DNA of 64,000 nt from contig NZ_JAHHIT010000050.1 of the NCBI RefSeq assembly GCF_024539675.1, forward strand, positions 1 through 64,000, written 5' to 3'. Positions 35,238 through 43,902 of this stretch are shown here, piece by piece (positions within the stretch are counted from its first letter, which is position 1; each line of letters begins with the position of its first letter). The translations under genes and the position numbers were made by a program. The notes below the pieces were generated by a model, which ran no database searches, was not told the DNA's origin, and saw only the letters and a program-made list of their open reading frames with translations. The stretch comes from Streptomyces hilarionis (GTDB lineage: Bacteria; Actinomycetota; Actinomycetes; Streptomycetales; Streptomycetaceae).

Positions 35238-36448
35238 CCGACACGACCCTGGAGAAGGCCGCCGTGCAGAGCGCTCCGGCCGGGCAGCAGGCTCCGCTGG
35301 CGTACGTGCCCGTGCAGGCGCCGCTTCCCAAGATCGGTGGGATCATCCCCATGTCCCTGCGCTCCGTGCACTTCGTGATGCCGGGCGGCGTCGACGACAC
35401 GGCGAACCCCAGCGGCGGCAACGCCTATGACCGGCGCCTGTGCCTGGACCTGCCCGGCTTCGGCTGGCAGGTCCACAAGCACCTGGCGCCCGGGTCGTGG
35501 CCCCGCCCGGAGGCGGACGCCCGCGCGGACCTGGCGCGCACGCTGCGCGAGTTCCCCGACGGCACGATCGTCCTGCTCGACGGACTGGTCGCCTGCGGGG
35601 TCCCGGAGATCATCGCCCCGGAGGCGCAGCGGCTGCGGCTCGTCGTGCTCGTCCATCTGCCGCTGGGCGACGAGCGCGGCATCGCCGCCGAGGTGGCGGC
35701 CGAGCTCGACGCCAAGGAGCGGGAGGTGCTGCGGGCCGTGCCGGCGGTCGTGGCCACCAGCGACTGGGCGGTGCGCCGCCTCGTCTCGCACCACGGTCTC
35801 GCCCCCGAGCGGGTGCACGTCGCCGCCCCCGGCGCCGACATCGCCCCCCTGGCCTCCGGCACCGACGGCGTGTCCCGGCTGCTGTGCGTGGCCTCCGTGA
35901 CCCCGCGCAAGGGCCAGCACCGGCTGGTCGAGGCGCTGGCCGCGGCCAAGGACCTGCCGTGGAGCTGCGTGTGCGTGGGCGGGCTCGGGCAGGACCCGCA
36001 GTACGTCGCCCATCTGCGCGAGCTCATCGCCCGGCACGGTCTTCAGGACCGGCTGGAGCTCGCCGGACCGAAGGCCGGCGCCGAGCTGGACGCCGCGTAC
36101 GCCTCCGCCGACCTGATGGTCCTCACCTCGTACGCGGAGACCTACGGCATGGCCGTCACCGAGGCGCTGGCCCGTGGCATCCCGGTCCTGGCGACGGACG
36201 TCGGCGGACTGCCCGAGGCGGTCGGCCGCGCCCCCGACGGCGGTGTCCCCGGCATCCTCGTCCCGCCGGAGGACCCGGCCGCCCTCGCCGCCGAACTGCG
36301 CGGCTGGTTCGGCGAGCCCGACGTGCGACGGCGGCTGAAGGCGGCCGCGCGCGGCCGCCGGGCCGCCCTGAACGGCTGGGCGTCGACCGCCCAGAGCCTG
36401 GCCGGTGTTCTGGGCAGGCTTCCCCGCGAGCCCCGGAGGGCGGCATGA
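35234..36448 (+). CDS. Family 4 glycosyltransferase
   Basis: 404 aa GT-B enzyme. N-terminal half: [20 protein letters not shown], with the acceptor side, then [12 protein letters not shown]-terminal half: [18 protein letters not shown] and the donor-binding E-x7-E region in [20 protein letters not shown]. It transfers a sugar from a nucleotide donor to an unknown acceptor, retaining stereochemistry as usual for GT4. GTG 35234 overlaps the preceding stop. An internal ATG at 35351 would remove only a disordered head. Part of the ribA-linked cluster. Confidence 0.82.
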   Translation: MTDTTLEKAAVQSAPAGQQAPLAYVPVQAPLPKIGGIIPMSLRSVHFVMPGGVDDTANPSGGNAYDRRLCLDLPGFGWQVHKHLAPGSWPRPEADARADLARTLREFPDGTIVLLDGLVACGVPEIIAPEAQRLRLVVLVHLPLGDERGIAAEVAAELDAKEREVLRAVPAVVATSDWAVRRLVSHHGLAPERVHVAAPGADIAPLASGTDGVSRLLCVASVTPRKGQHRLVEALAAAKDLPWSCVCVGGLGQDPQYVAHLRELIARHGLQDRLELAGPKAGAELDAAYASADLMVLTSYAETYGMAVTEALARGIPVLATDVGGLPEAVGRAPDGGVPGILVPPEDPAALAAELRGWFGEPDVRRRLKAAARGRRAALNGWASTAQSLAGVLGRLPREPRRAA

Positions 36449-37500
36449 GGAAGACGACGGCGACCCCGGCCGACATGGCCCGGCACGTGGGCGGCATCCC
36501 GGCCCAGCCCGGCCGCGGCGAGTCCGTCTCCCTGGTGGAGGCCGCGCTGCCCCCCTCGCACCCCGGTTCCGGCGCCGAAGCCGATCCGGAGCAGGTCATC
36601 GCGGGCGCCGGGCCGGTCGGCCGGTCCGGCGAGCGGCCGACCGTGCGGCTGCGCGACGCCGGACCGGACGAGCAGCCCCGCTACGCCCCGGAATGGCTGG
36701 AGCTGCGCGAGCCCGCCGACGCCGCCGCCCGGTCGATGGAGCTGCTGGACCCGCTGCGGATCCGGCTCGCCAACCTGCCCGGCCGCAGCGGCCTGGCCAT
36801 CCACGACCTGGGCTGCGGCACCGGCTCCATGGGCCGGTGGCTGGCCCCCCGGCTGGACGGCGCGCAGCACTGGATCCTGCACGACCGCGACCCCTACCTG
36901 CTGCACTTCGCCGCCGTCGCCTCCCCGCGGGCGGCCGCCGACGGCAGCCGGGTCACCGTCGAGACGCGGCGCGGCGACGTCGCCCGGCTCACCCCGGACG
37001 CCCTGCTCGGGGCCTCGCTGGTCACCGCCTCCGCCCTGCTCGACGTCCTCACCCGCGAGGAGGTCGAGACGCTCGCCGCGGCCTGCGCCGGGGCGGGCTG
37101 CCCGGCACTGCTGACCCTGTCGGTCGCCGGCCGCGTCGAACTCAGCGACCCCGACCCGCTGGACGACGAGATCGCCGCCGCCTTCAACGACCACCAGCGG
37201 CGCGGCGGCCTCCTCGGCCCCGACGCCGTCGCGGTCGCCGGTGAGGCGTTCGCCGACCAGGGCGCGACCGTGAAGGTGCACCCGAGCGTCTGGCAGCTCG
37301 GTCCCGAGAACGTGGGCCTGACCGCCCAGTGGCTGCGCGGCTGGGTCGGCGCGGCCGTGGAGGAGCGTCCCGAGCTGGCCGAGCGGGCCGAGGCCTATCT
37401 GGCCGCACGGCTCGCGGCCTGCGCCGCCGGCGAACTGCGCGCCACCGTGCACCACAGCGACCTGCTGGCGCTGGCCCGGCCCACGGGCGGAGCCGGATGA
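36445..37500 (+). CDS. Class I SAM-dependent methyltransferase
   Basis: 351 aa. A disordered head of about 85 residues is followed by the SAM fold, with motif I HDLGCGTGSMGRWL near residue 115, an acidic LHDRDPYLL at strand 2 and GDVARLTPD after strand 3. The C-terminal part is helical. The methyl acceptor is unknown; in this setting it could be a pterin-, pyrimidine- or glycolipid-like product. The gene overlaps its neighbours by four bases on both sides, so the five-gene run is one operon. Confidence 0.8.
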   Translation: MRKTTATPADMARHVGGIPAQPGRGESVSLVEAALPPSHPGSGAEADPEQVIAGAGPVGRSGERPTVRLRDAGPDEQPRYAPEWLELREPADAAARSMELLDPLRIRLANLPGRSGLAIHDLGCGTGSMGRWLAPRLDGAQHWILHDRDPYLLHFAAVASPRAAADGSRVTVETRRGDVARLTPDALLGASLVTASALLDVLTREEVETLAAACAGAGCPALLTLSVAGRVELSDPDPLDDEIAAAFNDHQRRGGLLGPDAVAVAGEAFADQGATVKVHPSVWQLGPENVGLTAQWLRGWVGAAVEERPELAERAEAYLAARLAACAAGELRATVHHSDLLALARPTGGAG

Positions 37501-38855
37501 GCGCGGAGGCGGTCGGCCCCCGGGTGAGCGCGCCGCCCGTGCTGTGGGCGGAGACGGCCGCGCCCGTCGTGCGGCGGCCCGCGCGGGCGTTGCCGGCGCA
37601 GCGCGGCGGCAGCGCCGTCTCGGCGGCCCGCATCGGCGTCATCGTGAACGCGCCGCACGCGAAGCGGCCGTCCCGGCTGCGCGCCGTGCTCGGCAGCCGT
37701 GCCCTGCGCACCCACTTCGGGACCGTCGCCGGAGTCACCATCCTCGCGGTGCTGCTGTGGCGGCTGGGCACCGGCGTCTTCCTGGACGGGCTGCGGCGCG
37801 TGGACGCGCCGACCCTGCTCGCCGGGCTCGCGATCGGCGCGCTCACCACCGTGTTCAGCGCCTGGCGGTGGGCGCTGGTGGCCCGCGGACTGCGGATCCG
37901 GCTGCCGCTCGGCGCGGCCGTCGCCGACTACTACCGCGCCCTGTTCCTCAACGCGGCGCTGCCCGGCGGCATCCTGGGCGACGTGCACCGCGCGGTGCGG
38001 CACGGACAGAGCGAGGGCGACGTCGGGCGCGGTGTGCGGGCCGTGGTCCTGGAGCGCACCGCGGGACAGCTCGCGCTGACCGTGGCGGGCGTGACGATCC
38101 TGCTGACCCTGCCCTCGCCGGTCATGCAGGACGTCCGGCACGTCACCCCGCTGGTCCTGCTGGCCGGCGTCGGCGCCTGCGCCGTCGTCCTCGCCGTGCG
38201 GATGAGCTCCTCGGCCCCGCGCCGCGCCGGACGGCTGCGCGCGACGCTGGCGGAGGCCCGCGAGAGCCTGCTGTCGCGGCGCAACGGGCCGGGCGTCGCC
38301 CTGTCCTCGGCGATCGTGCTGGCGGGACATCTCGCCATGTTCGTCGTGGCCGCGCGGGTCGCCGGTTCCGGCGCCTCCGTGCTCACGCTGCTGCCGATCG
38401 CCGTCCTCGCGCTGCTCGCCATGGGACTTCCCCTGAACGTCGGGGGCTGGGGCCCGCGCGAGGGCGTCACCGCCTGGGCGTTCGGCGCCGCCGGGCTGGG
38501 CGCGAGCACCGGCCTCTCCGTCGCCGTCGTCTACGGCGTGCTCAGCTTCGTGGCGGCGCTTCCCGGAGCCGTCGTGCTGGTGGTGCGCTGGTCCGCGGGC
38601 CTGCGCGCCCGGGCCGCCGCTCCGGCCGGCCCGGGCCCCGAGAAGCGGCTCGGCGAGGACGAGCCGCGCTACGCGGAGGCCGCGTCACCGGCGGCCGCCG
38701 GGCCGTCGCCGGTCCCGGTCGCCGAATCCGGCGAAGCCGCCGCGGTCAGCAGCGAGAAATACGCGCCGAAGGAATCCGCGAGGCTCGCCAGGAGTTCCTT
38801 TCCCTTTTCCGCCGAACCCAGGGAAGGACGGCCGATGACGCCCGAATCGGTATAG
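37497..38855 (+). CDS. Lysylphosphatidylglycerol-synthase-like integral membrane protein
   Basis: 452 aa. After a basic cytoplasmic head (residues 1-75) there are about eight membrane helices with the UPF0104/LPG synthase membrane-domain pattern: AWRWALVARGL, DYYRALFLNAALPGGILGDV and LPLNVGGWGPREGVTAWAFG. Such domains move or hold lipids across the membrane. It has no aminoacyl-transferase domain. The last 62 codons are low-complexity and overlap the convergent creatininase-like gene by 187 bases. It may flip the glycolipid made by the upstream enzymes. Confidence 0.78.
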   Translation: MSAEAVGPRVSAPPVLWAETAAPVVRRPARALPAQRGGSAVSAARIGVIVNAPHAKRPSRLRAVLGSRALRTHFGTVAGVTILAVLLWRLGTGVFLDGLRRVDAPTLLAGLAIGALTTVFSAWRWALVARGLRIRLPLGAAVADYYRALFLNAALPGGILGDVHRAVRHGQSEGDVGRGVRAVVLERTAGQLALTVAGVTILLTLPSPVMQDVRHVTPLVLLAGVGACAVVLAVRMSSSAPRRAGRLRATLAEARESLLSRRNGPGVALSSAIVLAGHLAMFVVAARVAGSGASVLTLLPIAVLALLAMGLPLNVGGWGPREGVTAWAFGAAGLGASTGLSVAVVYGVLSFVAALPGAVVLVVRWSAGLRARAAAPAGPGPEKRLGEDEPRYAEAASPAAAGPSPVPVAESGEAAAVSSEKYAPKESARLARSSFPFSAEPREGRPMTPESV

Positions 38856-39487
38856 GCGGACATTCCCAGTGTGAGCAGATGACGGCGGTCGTCCGCGACG
38901 AAATCGGCCGACTCGTAACCGGGCCGGACGACGTCGGGGTGGGCGTGCAGCAGGATCGACGTCTCGATCTCCCCGGCGTGCATGTCGGTGAGGAGCGAGG
39001 TCGACACCCCGGACCGCTCCAGCGCCGCCTCCCAGTCCTCCGGGGCCGGGAAGAGCGCCATCCGCTCGCCCGCGGCGGACGACTCCTGGACGACGTTGCC
39101 CAGGACGTAGTTCCCGCCGTGTCCGTTGACCAGCACCAGGGCTTCGACGCCCGAGCGGCGCAACGACGCCGCGATGTCCCGTACCACCGCGTGAAGGGTC
39201 ACGGAGGAGATGCTGACGGTTCCCGGCCAGGCCGCGTGCTCGTGCGAGCAGGCGATGGTCACCGGCGGGAGGAGGTGCACCGGGTACGCCTCGGCGATCT
39301 CCCGCGCGATGGCGCAGGCGACCAGCGTGTCGGTGGCCAGCGGCAGGTACGCGCCGTGCTGTTCGAAGCTGCCGACGGGCAGGACCGCCACCCGCGTCGC
39401 GACTCCGGCTCCCCGGGCCCGCACGTCTTCGGTAGTGTCCGTCGGCATCACTCCGTACGCCGCCGACCGTATGTCCGAACCACTCAT
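38669..39487 (-). CDS. Creatininase-family amidohydrolase (FAPy deformylase-like)
   Basis: 272 aa. Metal-site motifs are LPVGSFEQHGAYLPL, TDT, CSHEHA, NGHGGN and DMHAGEIETS. The family includes creatininase, MftE and ArfB-type formamide hydrolases that deformylate FAPy. It lies divergent from a GTP cyclohydrolase II of the FAPy-releasing type, only 38 bases away, which suggests it takes the next step by removing the formyl group. ATG 39487 chosen; later ATGs are possible. The 3' end overlaps the membrane-protein gene on the other strand. Confidence 0.78.
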   Translation of the reverse strand: MSGSDIRSAAYGVMPTDTTEDVRARGAGVATRVAVLPVGSFEQHGAYLPLATDTLVACAIAREIAEAYPVHLLPPVTIACSHEHAAWPGTVSISSVTLHAVVRDIAASLRRSGVEALVLVNGHGGNYVLGNVVQESSAAGERMALFPAPEDWEAALERSGVSTSLLTDMHAGEIETSILLHAHPDVVRPGYESADFVADDRRHLLTLGMSAYTDSGVIGRPSLGSAEKGKELLASLADSFGAYFSLLTAAASPDSATGTGDGPAAAGDAASA

Positions 39488-39525
39488 TTCTTCCCGGCCC
39501 TTCGTCTCTGCTTAGGAACCAGATC

Positions 39526-40185
39526 ATGACAGAAAACATTGGCGTACTCGGCACGAAGACCCCGCAGCGCACCGGTGTGGAACGCGTGGTGAATGCCCCC
39601 CTGCCCACCGTGTACGGGAAATTCCAGGCGATCGGTTATATGGACCACGACCGCGGTGACGAACAAGTCGCCCTGGTCTACGGCGAGATCGGCGCGGAGG
39701 ACGTGCTGACCCGGCTGCACTCGGAATGCCTGACCGGCGACGCGTTCGGCTCCCAGCACTGCGAGTGCGGCGACCAGCTGGAGTCCGCGCTGCGGGCGGT
39801 GGTCGCGGAGGGCCGTGGCGTGGTCGTCTACCTGCGCGGGCACGAGGGCCGCGGCATAGGCCTGCTCGGCAAGCTGCGCGCCATGGCGCTTCAGGCGGAG
39901 GGCCTGGACACCGTCGAGGCCAACGTGGCCCTCGGCTTCCCGGTGGACGCCCGCGACTACAAGGCGGCCGCCGACATCCTGCGCGACCTCGGCGTGCGGT
40001 CGGTCCGCCTGATGTCGAACAACCCGCGCAAGCGCGAGGCGCTGACGGACAACGGCATCAGGGTCGCCGAAGAGGTGCCGCTGCTGATCGAACCGTGCGA
40101 GAACAACATCACCTACCTGCGCACGAAGCGGGAGCGCATGGACCACCGGCTGCCCCACCTGGACGCGGTGGCGCACTGGTCCTGA
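39526..40185 (+). CDS. GTP cyclohydrolase II, FAPy-forming type (Met120)
   Basis: 219 aa RibA fold. The zinc site is intact (HSECLTGDAFGSQHCECG) and GRGIGLLGKLRAM, VEANVALGFPVD and SNNPRKREALTDNGI fit the family. The residue equivalent to E. coli Tyr105 is Met120 in KLRAMALQ. From published work on S. coelicolor SCO6655, a Met at this position goes with release of FAPy rather than the fully processed pyrimidine. It is therefore probably not the riboflavin enzyme but the first step of a special pathway, with the neighbouring creatininase-like protein as deformylase. ATG 39526 after AGGA. Confidence 0.85.
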   Translation: MTENIGVLGTKTPQRTGVERVVNAPLPTVYGKFQAIGYMDHDRGDEQVALVYGEIGAEDVLTRLHSECLTGDAFGSQHCECGDQLESALRAVVAEGRGVVVYLRGHEGRGIGLLGKLRAMALQAEGLDTVEANVALGFPVDARDYKAAADILRDLGVRSVRLMSNNPRKREALTDNGIRVAEEVPLLIEPCENNITYLRTKRERMDHRLPHLDAVAHWS

Positions 40186-40274
40186 GCGCGCGGCGCGCCG
40201 CCGCCCCGACGGGCGGGGACCACGGCGGCCCGGCGCAGCACCGCCCGGCCCACGACAGCCCCGGCGCATGACAG

Positions 40275-40303
40275 AGCCCCGGCCCCGGCGACGGGCCGGG
40301 GCT
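40275..40303 (+). terminator. Hairpin terminator after GTP cyclohydrolase gene
   Basis: Eleven-base perfect stem AGCCCCGGCCC / GGGCCGGGGCT with a seven-base loop, between the cyclohydrolase stop and the next start. Confidence 0.6.
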
Positions 40304-40325
40304 TCCGCCGAAAGGAGCCGCCCGC

Positions 40326-41471
40326 GTGAACCCGCATGCCTCGGTCGTCGTCATCGGCGGCGGGGTGATGGGCACGGCCATCGCCTACCACCTCGCCGCC
40401 GCCGGCGTCCGCGACGTCCTGCTGCTGGAACGGGACGAGCTCGCGGCCGGATCCACCTCGAAGGCCGCCGGAGGAGTCCGCGCCCAGTTCTCCGACGAGC
40501 TGAACGTCCGGCTCGGGGCGCGCAGCCTGGAGGCGTTCGCGCGGTTCGGGGAGGAGATCGGCCACGACATCGGGCTGCGCCGCGTCGGCTACCTCTTCCT
40601 GCTGTCGACCCCGCAGGAGGTCGCCTCCTTCGAGGCGGGCGTGCGGCTCCAGAACGCGCTCGGCGTGCCCAGCCGGATGATCGACCCGGCCGAGGCGCGC
40701 CGTCTGTCCCCGCTGGTGCGCACCGAGGGGTTACTCGCGGCCGCGTTCTCGCCGGACGACGGTCACTGCACCCCCGAAGCCGTCGTCCACGGGTACGCGG
40801 CCGCGGCCCGCCGGTGCGGGGCGCGCATCCTGCGCCACACCGCCGTCACCGGCATCGACCGGCAGGGCGACATGATCACCGCGGTGCGCACCACGCTCGG
40901 CCCGATCGCCACGAACACGGTGATCTGCGCGGCCGGCGCCTGGTCCCGGTCCGTCGGCGCGATGGCCGGCGTGGACCTGCCCGTGCGGCCGCTGCGCCGC
41001 CAGATCGCCGTCACCGAACCGGTCCCGGGCCTCCCGCCGGACCTCCCCATGACGATCGACTTCTCCAGCAGCCTCTACTTCCACGCCGAGGGCCCCGGCC
41101 TCCTCGTCGGCATGTCCGACCCGGACGAGCGGCCCGGCTTCGCCACCGACACCCACGACCGGTGGATCCCCCGCCTCACCGCGGCCATGGAGCGCCGCGC
41201 CCCCGCCCTCCTCGACCTGCGCCGCACGGGCGGCTGGGCGGGCCTGTACGAGGTGACCCCCGACCACAACGCCCTGATCGGCGAGGCCACGACGGTCTCG
41301 CGCTTCCTGTACGCGACCGGCTTCTCCGGTCACGGCTTCCTCCAGGGCCCGGCCGTCGGCGAGGTCGTCCGCGACCTGTATCTGGGCCGCGTACCCTTCG
41401 TGGACGTCGCCCCCCTGAGCGCCGACCGCTTCGCGTCCGGCGCCCCGCGTCCGGAGGTCAACCGCGTATGA
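40326..41471 (+). CDS. FAD-dependent amine oxidoreductase (DAO/sarcosine oxidase beta-like)
   Basis: 381 aa from GTG 40326 behind GAAAGGAG. The dinucleotide fold VVVIGGGVMGTAIAYHLA is at the N-terminus, GSTSKAAGGVRAQFSDELN follows and the C-terminal FAD signature is ATGFSGHGFLQGPAVGEVV. It oxidises an amino or secondary-amine substrate. Its stop overlaps the next gene (ATGA), and the operon continues with two saccharopine-dehydrogenase-like enzymes, so the substrate may be a lysine-derived imine, pipecolate or saccharopine-like compound. Confidence 0.8.
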   Translation: MNPHASVVVIGGGVMGTAIAYHLAAAGVRDVLLLERDELAAGSTSKAAGGVRAQFSDELNVRLGARSLEAFARFGEEIGHDIGLRRVGYLFLLSTPQEVASFEAGVRLQNALGVPSRMIDPAEARRLSPLVRTEGLLAAAFSPDDGHCTPEAVVHGYAAAARRCGARILRHTAVTGIDRQGDMITAVRTTLGPIATNTVICAAGAWSRSVGAMAGVDLPVRPLRRQIAVTEPVPGLPPDLPMTIDFSSSLYFHAEGPGLLVGMSDPDERPGFATDTHDRWIPRLTAAMERRAPALLDLRRTGGWAGLYEVTPDHNALIGEATTVSRFLYATGFSGHGFLQGPAVGEVVRDLYLGRVPFVDVAPLSADRFASGAPRPEVNRV

Positions 41472-42550
41472 CGGCACTCCACCTGTGGCTGCGCCACGAG
41501 GTCCGCGCCACCGAACGGCGCACCCCCGTCGTCCCCGACGACGCCCGCCGCCTCATCGAGGCGGGCGTGCGCCTGAGCGTCGAGGACTGCCCGCAGCGCG
41601 TCTTCCCGACCCGGGACTACGAGGCCGTCGGCGCGCGGATCGTCCCGGCCGGCTCGTGGACCTCCGCGCCGGACGACGCCGTCGTCCTCGGTCTCAAGGA
41701 ACTCCCCGACGAGCCGGGCGAGCTGAGGCACCGTCATGTTTTTTTCGGGCACGCCTACAAGCGCCAGCCGGGAGCGGCGGCGTTGCTCCGCCGGTTCGAC
41801 GCCGGCGGCGGGGCGCTCCTCGATCTGGAGTACCTGGTCGACGACGACGGCCGGCGGCTCGCCGCCTTCGGGTTCTGGGCGGGCTACCTCGGCGCCGCCC
41901 TCGCGGTCCTCCAGCACCGCGGCGGGCTGACCGCTCCGCTCGTTCCCACCGACAAGGACGAGTTGGACGCGGCCCTGCGTCAAACGGAGCACGCGCGCGG
42001 GGAGTTCACGGCCCTCGTCGTCGGCGCCCTGGGCCGCAGCGGCCGGGGCGCGCGGGCCGCCTTCGCCACGGCCGGCGTCGACCCCACCTGCTGGGACCTG
42101 GCGCAGACCCGCGACCTGGACCGGCCCGCACTGCTCGCGCACGACGTGATGGTCAACTGCGTCCTCGCCACCACCCCCGTCCCGCCGTTCGTCCGCGAGC
42201 AGGACCTGGACGACCCCGTCCGCCGGCTGCGCACCCTGTCCGACGTCACCTGCGACGTGGGCTCGCCGCTCAACGTCCTGCCGGTGTACGACCGCACGAC
42301 CGAGTGGGCCGACCCGGTGCGGCGGCTGCGCAAGGACCCCCCGCTGGACCTGATCGCCATCGACAACCTGCCGTCCCTGCTGCCGCGCGAGTCCAGCGTC
42401 GACTTCTCGGCGGCGCTCACCCCGCTGCTCGCCGACTTCGGGACCGGCGGGGCCTGGGGTCGCTGTCTGGACCGCTTCCACGAGGCGAGCCGCGAACCCG
42501 GCCCGGACGCGGGGCGGTTCGGCGCGCCGGGGGAGGACGGCCGTGGCTGA
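41468..42550 (+). CDS. Saccharopine dehydrogenase-like (lysine-forming type)
   Basis: 360 aa with AlaDH/PNT-like N-terminus: LRHEVRATERRTPVVPDDAR, then HVFFGHAYKRQPG and LDLEYLVDD. The Rossmann half is VVGALGRSGRGARAAF, followed by DLDRPALLAHDVMVNCVLAT and IDNLPSLLPRESS. This fits the Lys1-type enzyme that joins or splits lysine and 2-oxoglutarate with NAD. It is coupled to both neighbours. Bacteria seldom use the saccharopine route, so it may instead serve a specialised product. Confidence 0.78.
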   Translation: MTALHLWLRHEVRATERRTPVVPDDARRLIEAGVRLSVEDCPQRVFPTRDYEAVGARIVPAGSWTSAPDDAVVLGLKELPDEPGELRHRHVFFGHAYKRQPGAAALLRRFDAGGGALLDLEYLVDDDGRRLAAFGFWAGYLGAALAVLQHRGGLTAPLVPTDKDELDAALRQTEHARGEFTALVVGALGRSGRGARAAFATAGVDPTCWDLAQTRDLDRPALLAHDVMVNCVLATTPVPPFVREQDLDDPVRRLRTLSDVTCDVGSPLNVLPVYDRTTEWADPVRRLRKDPPLDLIAIDNLPSLLPRESSVDFSAALTPLLADFGTGGAWGRCLDRFHEASREPGPDAGRFGAPGEDGRG

Positions 42551-43715
42551 CGCCGTGCCCGCCACCGGCACGGTCCACTGGATCGGCGCCGGCCTCTCCA
42601 CGGGCAGCGGCCTGGCCGCCCTGTGCGAGCACGCCGACCGCGTCCGCCTGTGGCACCGCACCGTGCGACGCGCGGCCGCGGCCCTGGACGGGCTGGGCCT
42701 GACCGGACGCGCCGAGCCGCGCGCCTACACCCTGGACGCGCTCGCCGCCGAGCTGTCCCCGGGGGACGTCGTGGTGTCGATGCTGCCCGCGCCCGACCAC
42801 GGCCCGCTGCTCGAGGTGTGCGTGGCCGCCCGGGCCCACTTCGCGTGCTCCAGCTACGCGGCGGACGCCGTGTGCGCGCAGGCGCCGGCGGCGGCCGCGG
42901 CCGGGGTCGTCGTCCTCACCGAGGCCGGACTGGACCCGGGCGTGGACCATCTCTTCGCGCACAGCCTCGTCGCCCGGGCCCGGCGGGCGATCGGGGAGCG
43001 CACGCCCGCCGCGTACCGTCTCACCTCCTACTGCGGAGGCGTCCCCGCGGTCCCCGACGACTTCAGGTACCGGTTCAGCTGGGCCCCGCTCGGCGTCCTC
43101 AACGCCCTGCGCACGCGCGCGCGTTACCTCGACGACGGTGTCGAGACCGTCGTCGACCGGCCGTGGGAGGCCACCCGCGGCCACCTCGTCGGCGGCGAGC
43201 GGTTCGAGGCCTACCCCAACCGCGACAGCCTCCCGTTCATCGGGCAGTACGCGCTGCCCCCGGCCTGGCGGCCGCTCGTCTTCGTGCGCGGGACGCTGCG
43301 CCTGGACGGCTGGCTGCGGGCCTGGGACGCGGTGTTCGAGGAGCTGAGGACGGGGGACGACGCGCGGATCGCCGCGCTCGCCCGGGAACTGGCGGCCGCC
43401 CACCCGACCACGGCCGCCGACCGCGACCGTGTCGTCCTGTCCGTGGCGCTGGAGGTGACCGCGGACCCGGACTCCCGCGCCGGGGACGCCGGCTCCTGGT
43501 CCGGCGAGTACCTCCTGGACCTGGAGGGCGACGCCGACGAGAGCGCGATGGCCCGCTGCGTCTCCCGCCCGCTGGCGCTCGGCGTGCGGCACGTCCTCGA
43601 CGGGTCGCTGCCGCCGGGGCTGGGCAGGGCGGCCGGGACGGCCGAGCGCTCCGAGCAGTGGCTGGACGAACTGCGTGCCGACGGACTCGACTTCACGCTG
43701 CGCGTCACGAACTGA
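42543..43715 (+). CDS. Saccharopine dehydrogenase/reductase-like (Lys9 type)
   Basis: 390 aa from GTG 42543, overlapping the previous stop by eight bases. The N-terminal fold reads VHWIGAGLSTGSGLAALCEH, with DVVVSMLPAPDHGPLLEV, then VVVLTEAGLDPGVDHLFAHS and the family's TSYCGGVPAVPDDFRYRFSW and PNRDSLPFIGQY. Lys9-type enzymes interconvert saccharopine and aminoadipate semialdehyde. With the Lys1-type and FAD enzymes upstream it could form a complete lysine-to-aminoadipate-semialdehyde route. Confidence 0.78.
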   Translation: MADAVPATGTVHWIGAGLSTGSGLAALCEHADRVRLWHRTVRRAAAALDGLGLTGRAEPRAYTLDALAAELSPGDVVVSMLPAPDHGPLLEVCVAARAHFACSSYAADAVCAQAPAAAAAGVVVLTEAGLDPGVDHLFAHSLVARARRAIGERTPAAYRLTSYCGGVPAVPDDFRYRFSWAPLGVLNALRTRARYLDDGVETVVDRPWEATRGHLVGGERFEAYPNRDSLPFIGQYALPPAWRPLVFVRGTLRLDGWLRAWDAVFEELRTGDDARIAALARELAAAHPTTAADRDRVVLSVALEVTADPDSRAGDAGSWSGEYLLDLEGDADESAMARCVSRPLALGVRHVLDGSLPPGLGRAAGTAERSEQWLDELRADGLDFTLRVTN

Positions 43716-43723
43716 CGGCGGAG

Positions 43724-43741
43724 TCCGCCGGATCCGGCGGA
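43724..43741 (+). terminator. Palindromic terminator candidate
   Basis: Perfect 18-bp palindrome TCCGCCGGATCCGGCGGA nine bases after the saccharopine dehydrogenase stop; can fold as a seven-base stem with a four-base loop. The remaining DNA to 43902 is GC-rich without other clear signals. Confidence 0.45.
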
Positions 43742-43902
43742 CCCATCGGGCGCGACGCACGGGCTCCGGTGTACGCACCCGCGTAACCGGACCCCGTGGA
43801 GGCCGATGGCGTGCGTGCGGCCACCGCCGGGTGCGGGGGAGCGCGGGGGCGCGGGGCCGCGCGGGTGTGCGAGCGCCCGTGCGGGCGGCGGTCCGGCCGC
43901 GG

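Noticed and set aside
39526-40185. Calling the cyclohydrolase gene ribA of riboflavin synthesis
   Set aside because: Met120 replaces the Tyr of the riboflavin enzyme and no other rib gene is nearby; the symbol was left empty.
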